Positions 25,511 to 33,764 of a stretch of DNA of 64,000 nucleotides are shown in pieces. The stretch is from Synechococcus sp. LA31 (GTDB taxonomy: Bacteria; Cyanobacteriota; Cyanobacteriia; PCC-6307; Cyanobiaceae), in contig NZ_CP075523.1 of assembly GCF_018502385.1 (NCBI RefSeq), positions 496,001 through 560,000 of the forward strand, in the 5' to 3' direction. The position numbers were made by a program, and so were the translations under genes. How positions within the stretch are numbered: the stretch's first letter is position 1; every line of letters starts with the position of its first letter. The notes under the pieces are model-generated. The model was not told where the DNA came from. It saw nothing but the letters and a program-made list of their open reading frames with translations, and made no database searches.

Positions 25511-26059
25511 TCAGCCGAAGCGGATCTGATCCGTACCGCTCAGCTGCGGTAGCTCCCCACGAAGCAATGGCTCCAGGGCGGCGCGGATGCGCTCGGCCGG
25601 TGGCGGGCAACCCGGCAAATACACCTCAACTGGCACCAGCTCGTGCACCGGAAGCACCCGCTCCAGTAGCTCCGGCACGATTCCCGGGGCATGGGGCAGT
25701 TGGCCGCTGCCATCAGCCAACTCCAGATAGCCCCGCCGCAGCACCGGATCGCTGCCGCGCAGCATGTTGCGCATGCCGGGAATGTTGGCGGTGATGGCGC
25801 AGTCGCCGAAGCTCACCAATATTCGTGTGTTGGCACGCACCCGTAGCAGCAGCTCCAGGTTGTCGGTGTTGGCCACCCCGCCCTCTACCAGGGCGATGTC
25901 CACATCGCTTGGGTAGGTCTTGATGTCGGATGCCACAGGGCTGTAGACGATGTTTGCTCGATCGGCGAGTTCCAGTAGCCATTCATCGAGATCGAGAAAT
26001 GACATATGGCAGCCGGAGCATCCCGCCAGCCACACGGTTGCCAGGTTGGGTTTTCTCAT
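25511..26059 (-). CDS. hoxY: NiFe hydrogenase small subunit HoxY
   Basis: A 182-residue small subunit with a single proximal 4Fe-4S cluster. Ligands are in [28 protein letters not shown] and [12 protein letters not shown]. It lacks the extra C-terminal clusters of uptake-type small subunits, as expected for HoxY. The ATG at 26059 forms an ATGA overlap with hoxU; a GTG 9 bases upstream is less likely. Confidence 0.95.
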   Translation of the reverse strand: MRKPNLATVWLAGCSGCHMSFLDLDEWLLELADRANIVYSPVASDIKTYPSDVDIALVEGGVANTDNLELLLRVRANTRILVSFGDCAITANIPGMRNMLRGSDPVLRRGYLELADGSGQLPHAPGIVPELLERVLPVHELVPVEVYLPGCPPPAERIRAALEPLLRGELPQLSGTDQIRFG

Positions 26060-26787
26060 GGGGTCCACTTCTGGTGGGTGCGGGCGTGCACCAGGGCCTG
26101 CAGCCGTTCAGGGTGACCCTGCTTTTCTTCGCTGGTGTCGGCCTTGTGGAACAGGGCGCCGGTGGGGCAGACATCCACGCACTTGCCGCAGTGGGTGCAG
26201 GCTTCCACGGCACCCCAGGGATCGTTGAGGCCGCTGATGATCTGGCAGTGTTCGCCGCGCCAGCCCACATCCCACACGTGGGCACCCTCCACCTCATCGC
26301 ACACACGCACGCAGCGGGTGCAGAGGATGCAGCGGTTGTGGTCGAGCCCGAACTGGGCATGGGAGAGATCCACACCGCGCTCAGGGAAGCGATAGGGAAG
26401 TCGGCTGTGATCCATCCCCACCTCCACCGCCAGGTTCTGCAGTTCGCAGTGGCCATTGGCCACGCAGGTAGCGCACACGTGGTTGCCTTCGGTGAACAGC
26501 AGCTCGATCACCGTGCGGCGGATCTCCAGCAGCCTTGGCGTGTCGGTGTGCACGCGCATCCCCTCAGAGGCTTTGGTTACACAGGCGGCCAGTAGCCGCG
26601 GTTCGCTCTGGCCATCGACGCCACTCACCTCCACCAGACAGAGCCGGCAGGCGGCCACCGCCGAGAGCCCCTCCAAAAAACAGAGGGTGGGGATGTGAGC
26701 CTCCGCCTGGCGGGCGGCTTGTAGCAGCGTTGTTCCTGCTTGCACGGCAACATCGCGGTTGTTGATGCGCAAGGTGCACGCACTCAT
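26056..26787 (-). CDS. hoxU: Hydrogenase diaphorase subunit HoxU
   Basis: A 243-residue FeS protein like the N-terminal part of complex I NuoG. It has a 2Fe-2S ferredoxin domain (CFLEGLSAVAACRLC), a His/Cys cluster site (GNHVCATCVANGHCELQ) and two 4Fe-4S motifs (CILCTRCVRVC, CTHCGKCVDVCP). It wires HoxF to the hydrogenase module. The true start is the ATG at 26787 (MSACTLRINN), overlapping hoxF by 4 bases. Longer upstream reading is out-of-family sequence. Confidence 0.95.
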   Translation of the reverse strand: MSACTLRINNRDVAVQAGTTLLQAARQAEAHIPTLCFLEGLSAVAACRLCLVEVSGVDGQSEPRLLAACVTKASEGMRVHTDTPRLLEIRRTVIELLFTEGNHVCATCVANGHCELQNLAVEVGMDHSRLPYRFPERGVDLSHAQFGLDHNRCILCTRCVRVCDEVEGAHVWDVGWRGEHCQIISGLNDPWGAVEACTHCGKCVDVCPTGALFHKADTSEEKQGHPERLQALVHARTHQKWTP

Positions 26788-28259
26788 GGCAGCAGCAGCT
26801 CCAGGTAGTCGCTGCGGAAATGGCGCAGGGTGCTGAGCACCGGTTTCGGGGCGCTCTGGCCCAGGCCGCACAGGCTCGCGTCGGCCACGGTGTGGCATAG
26901 CGATTCGAGCTGGCTGAGATCGGCGGCGCTGCCCCGACGCTCCAGCAGCTTGCGCAGCAGCAGTTCCAACTGCACCGTGCCCGATCGGCAGGGAACGCAT
27001 TTCCCGCACGACTCCTCGCGGCTGAAAGCGATAAAGAAGGCGGCGATGTCCACCATGTTGGTGGTGTCATCCATCACCACCATGCCGCCTGAGCCCATGA
27101 TCGTGCCCAGGGCCTTGAGGCTGTCGTAGTCCACAGGGGTGTCGAGGGCGCTGGCTGGCACGCAGCCACCCGATGGGCCGCCGGTTTGCACGGCCTTGAT
27201 GCACCGGCCAGGCGGAGCGCCGCCCCCCATCGTTTCCACGATGGTGCGTAAGGGCATGCCCATCGGCACTTCCAACACACCACTGCGCTGCACATGGCCA
27301 GTGAGGGAGAACACCTTCGTACCAGCGCCGTAGGCCTCAACCCCCAGCTTCAGCAGCGCTGGGATATTTCCGAAGGTTTCCACGTTGTTGATCAATGTGG
27401 GCAGACCGAACACTCCGTGCTCGGCCGGATAAGGCGGCCTGGGCCGCGGCACCCCCCGCCGCCCTTCGATCGAGTGGATCAGTGCTGTTTCTTCCCCGCA
27501 CACGTAGGCCCCGGCACCCACCCGCAGCTCGATCTCGAAGCGGAAGCCGCTCCCACCAATCGCCTGGCCCAACCAGCCGCGTGTTTCGGCAGCAGCGATG
27601 GCCGTGCGCAGGCGTTCGATCGCCAGTGGGTATTCCGCCCGTACGTAGAGGTAGCCCAGTTGGGCGCCCACGGCGAAGGCGGCGATGGCCATGCCCTCCA
27701 GCAGTGTGTGGGGATCGCCTTCCATCAAGGTGCGGTCCATGAAGGCGCCGGGGTCGCCCTCATCGGCATTGCACACCAGCCGCTTCTGGTTGCCTGGCAT
27801 CGCCGCCACCGTGGCCCATTTGAGGCCCGTGGGGTAACCGGCCCCGCCCCGCCCCCGTAGGCCGCTGCGGCGCACGATCTCGATCACACCATTTGGATCG
27901 TTGCCGGCCAGCACTGCCCCCAACTGCTGATACGCGCCAAGGGCCAAGGCGTCATCGATGCAGCCTGGATCCACAACCCCGCAGCGGGCCAGCACCAGGC
28001 GCCGCTGCAGGGTCAGGAATGGATCGTCAGCCTTGATCTCATCGCTGCTGGTCAGCGCCGCTGCAAGCGAGTGCTCCAGCGTCGCTCGCTCCACGTGCTG
28101 CAACGACAGCAGCTGCTCGTCCACGGCCAGGAGTGGACCTTTACTGCAGGGCCCGAGGCAACCCACCTCCTTGACCGGCAGATCGGCGTGCCGCAGCAGC
28201 GCCGTGGCTCCGCGGCTTCGGCAGCTGGCCGCTGTGCACAGCCGCAGGCAGCCGCTCAT
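26784..28259 (-). CDS. hoxF: Hydrogenase diaphorase subunit HoxF (NAD-binding)
   Basis: A 491-residue NuoF-like subunit. An N-terminal thioredoxin-like 2Fe-2S domain uses LCTAASCRSRG and CLGPCSKGP. The NADH site is GRGGAGYPTGLKW and the FMN region is CNADEGDPGAFMDRTLMEGDPHTLLEGM. A C-terminal 4Fe-4S site is in SCGKCVPCRSGT with the last Cys in CHTVADASLCGLGQ. It oxidises or reduces NAD(P)H and passes electrons to HoxU. The ATG at 28259 overlaps hoxE (ATGA). Confidence 0.95.
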   Translation of the reverse strand: MSGCLRLCTAASCRSRGATALLRHADLPVKEVGCLGPCSKGPLLAVDEQLLSLQHVERATLEHSLAAALTSSDEIKADDPFLTLQRRLVLARCGVVDPGCIDDALALGAYQQLGAVLAGNDPNGVIEIVRRSGLRGRGGAGYPTGLKWATVAAMPGNQKRLVCNADEGDPGAFMDRTLMEGDPHTLLEGMAIAAFAVGAQLGYLYVRAEYPLAIERLRTAIAAAETRGWLGQAIGGSGFRFEIELRVGAGAYVCGEETALIHSIEGRRGVPRPRPPYPAEHGVFGLPTLINNVETFGNIPALLKLGVEAYGAGTKVFSLTGHVQRSGVLEVPMGMPLRTIVETMGGGAPPGRCIKAVQTGGPSGGCVPASALDTPVDYDSLKALGTIMGSGGMVVMDDTTNMVDIAAFFIAFSREESCGKCVPCRSGTVQLELLLRKLLERRGSAADLSQLESLCHTVADASLCGLGQSAPKPVLSTLRHFRSDYLELLLP

Positions 28260-28705
28260 CGCTTTAGCTCCTGTAGCCGCTCCAGCACGTCCGAGGCGCC
28301 CACGTGATTCCACACCACCCCATCCACCACCACCAGGGGTGCACCGCTGCAGGTGCCGATGCAGCGCACGGAGCCCAGCTCCACCCCTAGCTCCATCAGG
28401 CCTGCCTGCTGCAGCGCCGCCAGTAGCTGGGCTGCCCCCTGCACATGGCAGGCGGTGCCCGTGCACACCAGACAGCTATGGCGTGCTGCCGGTTGGAAAC
28501 GAAACAGGTGGTAGAAGCTGGCGGTGCCCATCACTCGGCTGAAGGGCAGCTGCAGCTGCCTGGCGATGTGGCGCAGGAGCGGTTCGCTCAAATGGCCGTA
28601 AAGCTGCTGGCTGCGGTTCAGCACTTCGATCAGGCCGTGTGCCTGATGGCCGTGGCGTTGCAGCACAGGATCGAGCTCCCTGAAGCTCCGCTCCAACTTC
28701 GGCAT
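28256..28705 (-). CDS. hoxE: Hydrogenase diaphorase subunit HoxE
   Basis: A 149-residue NuoE-like 2Fe-2S protein, first of the hox genes. The cluster ligands are in VCTGTACHVQGA and RCIGTCSGAP. The N-terminal helical part (LNRSQQLYGHLSEPLLRHIARQLQLP) is typical of the family. It begins 27 bases after the ppsA stop, so hox transcription could start at or before ppsA. Confidence 0.95.
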   Translation of the reverse strand: MPKLERSFRELDPVLQRHGHQAHGLIEVLNRSQQLYGHLSEPLLRHIARQLQLPFSRVMGTASFYHLFRFQPAARHSCLVCTGTACHVQGAAQLLAALQQAGLMELGVELGSVRCIGTCSGAPLVVVDGVVWNHVGASDVLERLQELKR

Positions 28706-28732
28706 GGCGAGCCCCGGCCGGCTATTCGCAAG

Positions 28733-31144
28733 CTAGGCAGCGTGCTCGGACCTGGCAGCTGCATTGGAGCTGAGCTCCGCTTCGATCGCGGCCACCTTCA
28801 GGCGGGTATTGAGCACGGCATCGGGGTTGAGGCTGATCGAATCGATCCCTTCGCGCACCAGTAGCTCGGCGAACTCGGGGTGATCGCTCGGGGCTTGGCC
28901 GCAAATGCCGATCTTCCGGCCGCAGCGTTTGGCGGTGCGGATGGCCATGCGGATCAGTTCCACCACAGCGCTGTTGCGTTCATCGAACAGATCCGCCACC
29001 AGGGCGGAATCACGGTCGAGCCCCAGGGTGAGCTGGGTGAGGTCGTTGGAGCCGATGGAGAAGCCATCGAAGCGCTCAGCAAAGGCCTCAGCCGCGATCA
29101 CATTGCTTGGCAGTTCGCACATCACATACACCTCGAGGCCGTGCTCGCCCCGCACCAGCCCCTCGCGGGCCATCTGCTCCAGCACTCGATCGCCCTCCTC
29201 GGGAGTGCGGCAGAAGGGCACCATCGGGATCACGTTGGTGAGGCCCATCTGCTGGCGCACGCGCTTAAGAGCGCGGCACTCCAAAGCGAAGGCCTTCCGG
29301 AAGCCTTCGGCGTAATAGCGGGAGGCACCGCGCCAGCCGATCATTGGGTTCTCCTCGTTGGGCTCAAAGCTGCTGCCCCCCAGCAACTTGGCGTATTCAT
29401 TGCTTTTGAAATCGGAGAAGCGCAGGATCACCGGCCGCGGGTGGAAGGCCGCGGCGATGCGTCCCATGCCCTGCGCCAGCAGATCCACGTAGTAATCGGC
29501 TGGCTCCTTGTAGCCAGCGGTGAGTGCTGTGATGGCCTGGCGTTCGGCTGGGTCGTGGAGCCGCTCAGGCTGCAGCAGCGCCATCGGGTGCACGCGGATG
29601 TGGTTCGCAATCACAAATTCCAACCGCGCCAGCCCCACGCCATCGCAGGGGATCGCCGCCTGCTTGAAGGCCTCTTCCGGATTGCCCACATTCATCAAAA
29701 TGCGGGTGCGTGTGGAGGGCATCTCGCCGATGTCGCGTTCTTCAACGCGAAAAGGCAGCGCGCCGCGATACACGCGGCCCTCATCGCCCTCGCAGCAGCT
29801 GGCGGTGATCATGTCGCCATCGGCAATGCGCTCGGTGGCATCGCCGGTGCCCACAATCGCGGTGATGCCCATCTCGCGGGCAATGATCGCGGCGTGGCAG
29901 GTGCGCCCCCCTTGGTTGGTCACCACACCGCTGGCACGCTTGAGAATCGGCTCCCAATCGGGATCGGTGCGTTCGGTAATGAGGAGATCGCCGGGTTCGA
30001 AGCGCTGAATGTCGCTGGGGTGGCGCAGGATGCGGGCTCGACCGCTGCTCACCGACGCGCCGATGGCGCGGCCGCGGCAAAGCACATCAGCGTCGTGGGG
30101 GTCGAGCTGCCAGCTGCGTAGCAGCGTGGCGCTGCGCCGTGATTCCACGGTTTCTGGCCGTGCCTGGAGGATGAACAGCTCGCCGCTTTCGCCGTCCTTG
30201 GCCCATTCGATGTCCATGGGGCTGGCTTCATTGCGGCGCTTGCTGTAATGGCGCTCGATCCGGCAAGCCCAGCGGGCCAATTGCAGCGCTTCCGCCTCGG
30301 TGAGGGCGTAGCGGCTGCGATCGGTGGCTGGCACCGGTTCGTTGCAGGTGGAGCCCTGATCCCCATACACCATCCGGATCGCCTTGCTGCCCAGGCGTTG
30401 GCTCACGATCGGCGCGAAACCCTGCTCAAGGGTGGGCTTGAAGATCAGGTATTCATCCGGGTTCACCGCCCCCTGCACCACGTTTTCCCCCAGGCCGTAG
30501 GCGGCGGTGAGCAGCACGGCGTTGCGAAAGCCTGTTTCGGTGTCGATGCTGAACATCACCCCTGAGCAGGCAAGATCGGAGCGCACCATCCGTTGAACCC
30601 CGATGGAGAGAGCCACCTCGAAGTGATCAAAACCGTTGATCTGCCGGTAAGAGATGGCTCGGTCGGTAAACAGCGAAGCGAAGCAACGCCGGCAGGCCGC
30701 CAGCAGCTCCCGCTCGCCCCGCACATTGAGATAGGTCTCCTGCTGCCCGGCAAAGGATGCATCGGGCAGGTCTTCGGCGGTGGCGCTCGAGCGCACCGCC
30801 ACCGGCGGCGAGCCAAGGGCGCGATAAGCCGACACGATCGCCTCTTGCAAATCCATCGGTAGGGGGCTGCCCAGCAGCAGCGCCCGTGCTGCGGCGCCGG
30901 CGGCCTGCAGCTGGGCGATGTCGCGGCCATCGAGGCCGTCGAGTGTGGCGTGCAGCTGCTGATGCAGGCCACCAGCGCTGATGAAATGCCGATAAGCCTC
31001 CGCGGTGGTGGCGAATCCACCGGGAACTTGCACGCCCTCCGTGCTCAGCTCGCGGATCATCTCGCCGAGGGAAGCGTTTTTACCGCCCACCGCTGCGATC
31101 GCCTCAAGGCCCGCGGCCTCGAGCGGCAGCACAAGTTCAGCCAC
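28733..31144 (-). CDS. ppsA: Phosphoenolpyruvate synthase
   Basis: An 803-residue enzyme that makes PEP from pyruvate and ATP, giving AMP and phosphate. The ATP-grasp N-terminal domain starts VGGKNASLGEMIREL. The swivelling phosphohistidine domain has GGRTCHAAIIAREMGITAIVG with its catalytic His. The PEP/pyruvate barrel holds CELPSNVIAAEAFAERFDGFSIGSNDLTQLTLG and GICGQAPSDHPEF. Start is a GTG at 31144 that overlaps the upstream gene by 8 bases. Sitting directly before hoxE and sharing pyruvate with nifJ, it links carbon flow to the hydrogenase operon. Confidence 0.94.
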   Translation of the reverse strand: MAELVLPLEAAGLEAIAAVGGKNASLGEMIRELSTEGVQVPGGFATTAEAYRHFISAGGLHQQLHATLDGLDGRDIAQLQAAGAAARALLLGSPLPMDLQEAIVSAYRALGSPPVAVRSSATAEDLPDASFAGQQETYLNVRGERELLAACRRCFASLFTDRAISYRQINGFDHFEVALSIGVQRMVRSDLACSGVMFSIDTETGFRNAVLLTAAYGLGENVVQGAVNPDEYLIFKPTLEQGFAPIVSQRLGSKAIRMVYGDQGSTCNEPVPATDRSRYALTEAEALQLARWACRIERHYSKRRNEASPMDIEWAKDGESGELFILQARPETVESRRSATLLRSWQLDPHDADVLCRGRAIGASVSSGRARILRHPSDIQRFEPGDLLITERTDPDWEPILKRASGVVTNQGGRTCHAAIIAREMGITAIVGTGDATERIADGDMITASCCEGDEGRVYRGALPFRVEERDIGEMPSTRTRILMNVGNPEEAFKQAAIPCDGVGLARLEFVIANHIRVHPMALLQPERLHDPAERQAITALTAGYKEPADYYVDLLAQGMGRIAAAFHPRPVILRFSDFKSNEYAKLLGGSSFEPNEENPMIGWRGASRYYAEGFRKAFALECRALKRVRQQMGLTNVIPMVPFCRTPEEGDRVLEQMAREGLVRGEHGLEVYVMCELPSNVIAAEAFAERFDGFSIGSNDLTQLTLGLDRDSALVADLFDERNSAVVELIRMAIRTAKRCGRKIGICGQAPSDHPEFAELLVREGIDSISLNPDAVLNTRLKVAAIEAELSSNAAARSEHAA

Positions 31145-32333
31145 GGCTCAGCTGCAGCCGGGCGGAGGGCGGCACCCCAGGCCCCAGATCAAATGGGCTG
31201 CTTGCGGCTTCAGGCCGCACCTTCGCTCCTTGGGCCCGCAGCTTCAGGGCCGTGCACAGGGGCTGGGGCTTGGCATTGGCGCTGAACCACTGCAGATCCC
31301 AACCGGTCCGGCCTGCTGCCTGCACCGAGGCCAAAGCGCTCATCAAACCGGTGTCATAGCCGGCGCTTTCCACGACACCAGGCGCGTAGCCCCAGCGTTG
31401 CTGGAAGCGCTGGGCGAAGCGGGTCCAGCCGGGTCCGCGACTGAGGGGGTTCACCCCAATCTGCTCCACTGCCAGGGGCTGACGCACCGGTGCTGTCCAG
31501 GCGATCAACACCGTTGCTGGCCAGTTGGCGGCCTTCAAGGCCTGCGCTAGCTCACTGCCCGGTTGTGTGATCACCACCAGTGCCGGAGGGCGATACCAGT
31601 CCACGTCGTTTTCCAGCTGCGTGATCGCGGCTTGGTCGGTGGATTGCATCGCTAGGGGTGCCGCGGTGGGGCCGATCACCTGGCCATTGCCAACGGCGAA
31701 GCTGGCTGCGAAGCGTTCGGTGAGTGCCCGGCTCTCGGCGCTGCGATCCCGCACCACCATCACCCGTTTGATCTTGTCGGCCAGCAGGGCTTCCGCCAAG
31801 CGATCGGCCTCGAGGCTGCGGCCAGGTATCAACGGCCAGAGCCGATCGGATCCCTTCAGCAGCGGCAAGCCATCGAGCGACTGCCCTCGCTGCAGCGGCA
31901 GCAGCACGCTCAGGCGCTGTTGATCCGCCAGTAACCCATAGGCCTCCAGCGGTGCGGCAGGCGGTGCCACCAGCAGGGCAGAACGCTGGCTCGCCAGCAC
32001 CGGACCACGCGGATCGGCGCCCGGAGGGAGCCAGCCAATGTGCAGGCTGGGTGGAACCACGCCGCAGCTTCGGCTTTCCCGCATGGCCACGTCGTAGCCA
32101 CGGCGTAGTCCGTCTCCCAGGCCAGCCAGCAGCCCCTCACTGGGCAGCAGCATTCGAACATCACTGCGCAGCGGTGTGCTTGCCGCCAGCGTCTGACTGC
32201 TCAGCAGCACCGTTGCCAGGCTGACCCCTGTCAGCAGCCTCTGCGGCCAGCGACTGGTGTCAACACTCGCGTGTAATCCGCTGTGGGCAGCGGTACGGCC
32301 GGCGGCGACGATGGTCTGTTCTGTAGTGGTCAT
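31137..32333 (-). CDS. Exported periplasmic-binding-protein-like protein
   Basis: A 398-residue protein. Residues 1-30 are polar, then a signal/anchor (RLLTGVSLATVLLSSQTLAA) ends near residue 50. The mature part has the alternating strand/helix pattern of a branched-chain amino-acid-type binding protein or ABC substrate-binding-like fold (ALLVAPPAAPLEAYGLL, KIKRVMVVRDRSAESRALTERFAASF, PPALVVITQPGSELAQALKAAN). No permease or ATPase genes adjoin, so transport is doubtful. The ATG at 32333 (MTTTEQTIVAAG) is chosen; longer readings would overlap the divergent tic22 start. It overlaps ppsA by 8 bases and heads the hydrogenase run. Confidence 0.6.
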   Translation of the reverse strand: MTTTEQTIVAAGRTAAHSGLHASVDTSRWPQRLLTGVSLATVLLSSQTLAASTPLRSDVRMLLPSEGLLAGLGDGLRRGYDVAMRESRSCGVVPPSLHIGWLPPGADPRGPVLASQRSALLVAPPAAPLEAYGLLADQQRLSVLLPLQRGQSLDGLPLLKGSDRLWPLIPGRSLEADRLAEALLADKIKRVMVVRDRSAESRALTERFAASFAVGNGQVIGPTAAPLAMQSTDQAAITQLENDVDWYRPPALVVITQPGSELAQALKAANWPATVLIAWTAPVRQPLAVEQIGVNPLSRGPGWTRFAQRFQQRWGYAPGVVESAGYDTGLMSALASVQAAGRTGWDLQWFSANAKPQPLCTALKLRAQGAKVRPEAASSPFDLGPGVPPSARLQLSRG

Positions 32334-32406
32334 GGCCGGCACCGTCCAGCCCTTGAAAGCTAGGAGGATTTCTCTGTCTAGGCTCAGTCTTTCAACAGTT
32401 GATCGC

Positions 32407-33159
32407 ATGCAGTCACGCCTCATCGCCATGCGCCACTCCATGGGTCGCAAGATCGGCTCCGTAGTGCTGAGCGCTGGCATGGCGATGGGCGCGCTCTCGC
32501 TGCTGCCGCTTCCCGCTCAGGCGATCCCTGAAGCTGATGCGATCAAGAAGCTCCAAGTGGTGCCGGTGTTTGTTATCACCGATTCCAATGGTGTGCCGCT
32601 GCCGATTCCGCGTGAAAAAGAGTTGGTGCTGCCGCTTTATCTAGAAAGTGCCAAGGCCAATGAGCAGTTAGTGGCCCTCAACAAAAGCAACCCCAACCTC
32701 AAGGCAGGTGTGGTCGCCATCCCTCTCAACGTGATGAATGAGAAGGTTGTTGAGCTGAACAAACAGCTCAAAGATAAGAGCAAGCCTCTGGTGGCACCGA
32801 TTGTCATTAACGACGGTGATCGCACCCAGGCCGTGAAGTTGCTCAAGGAGCAGGGCCTCAGCGACCAGCAGATTCGTGAGGGCCTGAATGTGCCGGTGTT
32901 CTTCACCAAGCCGTTCCTCACGATCCAAACCCCTGAGGGCCCGAGGGGTGTGTTTTTCTTCAGCTACGAAAATCTCCAGAACGCTCTGTCCAAATTGCCG
33001 CCTGCCGAGCGCCAAAAGCTCAAACCCCAGGTGGCTGATCTCACCGCTGTTTTGCGTGAGATCATCAACGCCCCTACTGACTCCTTCACCATCTATCCCA
33101 CCCCGGAATACTTCCGTTTGGTGAAGGAGAATCAGTCAAACAACAAACCTGCTAATTGA
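32407..33159 (+). CDS. Tic22-family protein
   Basis: A 250-residue exported protein of the cyanobacterial/plastid Tic22 family. The signal peptide covers residues ~1-40 (KIGSVVLSAGMAMGALSLLPLPAQA). The two repeated Tic22 halves follow: KKLQVVPVFVITDSNGVPLPIP with VLPLYLESAKANEQLVAL, and QAVKLLKEQGL with NVPVFFTKPFLTIQTPEGPRGVFFFSYENLQNAL. In cyanobacteria the homologue is periplasmic and linked to outer-membrane biogenesis. Start may be the ATG at 32407 or 32428. It is divergent from the ppsA/hox run across a 73-base gap that must hold promoters for both. Confidence 0.85.
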   Translation: MQSRLIAMRHSMGRKIGSVVLSAGMAMGALSLLPLPAQAIPEADAIKKLQVVPVFVITDSNGVPLPIPREKELVLPLYLESAKANEQLVALNKSNPNLKAGVVAIPLNVMNEKVVELNKQLKDKSKPLVAPIVINDGDRTQAVKLLKEQGLSDQQIREGLNVPVFFTKPFLTIQTPEGPRGVFFFSYENLQNALSKLPPAERQKLKPQVADLTAVLREIINAPTDSFTIYPTPEYFRLVKENQSNNKPAN

Positions 33160-33172
33160 GTGAGCGAGCGGC

Positions 33173-33391
33173 TCAGTCGCCGGGGTTGGAGGGTTGATCC
33201 TGCTCCGGCTCACGTTCCGGCAGCAATTGGGCTAGTAGGCCCCCGCCCATGAGTGTTGCGCCGAGCACAAGCGCCAGGGTCTTGTTGGCCTCTGCTGCTG
33301 CATCACCCCACACAGCTGCCGCCAGGAAGGCGGAACCGAGCAACAGGCAGGGCACCAGCACGATCCCTTTGGCGGTGCGGTTGATGCTCAT
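33173..33391 (-). CDS. Small two-span membrane protein
   Basis: A 72-residue ORF starting MSINRTAKGIVLVPCLLLG. It has two hydrophobic spans (~9-28 and ~38-58, TLALVLGATLMGGGLLAQLL) separated by WGDAAAEANK, and an acidic Glu/Pro/Asp tail. It is not recognised. It follows the exported protein at 33399 by 7 bases and is convergent with tic22. The strongly amphiphilic pattern supports expression. Confidence 0.55.
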   Translation of the reverse strand: MSINRTAKGIVLVPCLLLGSAFLAAAVWGDAAAEANKTLALVLGATLMGGGLLAQLLPEREPEQDQPSNPGD

Positions 33392-33398
33392 CGCGCGC

Positions 33399-33764
33399 TC
33401 AGCAACCTGGCGTTGAACGAGCCAACCCAGCCGACACCAGGCCGTCTCCCATGTCGGTGGTCGACGGATTGTTCGATTGCCCAAGCCGTTGCACCTTCGC
33501 CACGAGGATTCCGCTGTCGTTACCCACGGGCCGGAGGTTCACCTTGGTGCGCCGCGGCAAGGCTGCTCGTAACCAATCTGTTGCTGCCTGCTCGCCGCCT
33601 GAGGGGATACTCACGCAGGCCAGCTCCACGGTGTACGTGCGGTTGTGATCGCCCACTTGGAGCAGCTGACCGCTGCGCACCTGCAACACCTCAGCTGCCC
33701 ATACAGGTCCGCTGACCATCAACAGCACTCCGGCCAGCAGGGCTGGCAGCAACCAACGCCGCAT
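33399..33764 (-). CDS. Exported nuclease-like (SNase-fold) hypothetical protein
   Basis: A 121-residue protein with a signal peptide [23 protein letters not shown]. The mature part (VLQVRSGQLLQVGDHNRTYTVELACVSIP, EQAATDWLRAALPRRTKVNLRP, DGLVSAGLARS) resembles the beta-barrel of staphylococcal-nuclease-like proteins, in which a Cys replaces the usual active-site region. The nuclease catalytic Arg/Asp/Glu set is not clear, so enzymatic activity is doubtful. The ATG at 33764 shares its A with the ilvB stop (TGATG), so it is coupled to ilvB. Confidence 0.65.
   Translation of the reverse strand: MRRWLLPALLAGVLLMVSGPVWAAEVLQVRSGQLLQVGDHNRTYTVELACVSIPSGGEQAATDWLRAALPRRTKVNLRPVGNDSGILVAKVQRLGQSNNPSTTDMGDGLVSAGLARSTPGC

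Noticed and set aside
28880-30121. Long plus-strand ORF of 413 codons opposite ppsA
   Set aside because: It is a shadow of the strong ppsA gene. Its sequence is His/Gly/Ala-rich with no domain, as expected when GC-rich coding DNA is read backwards.
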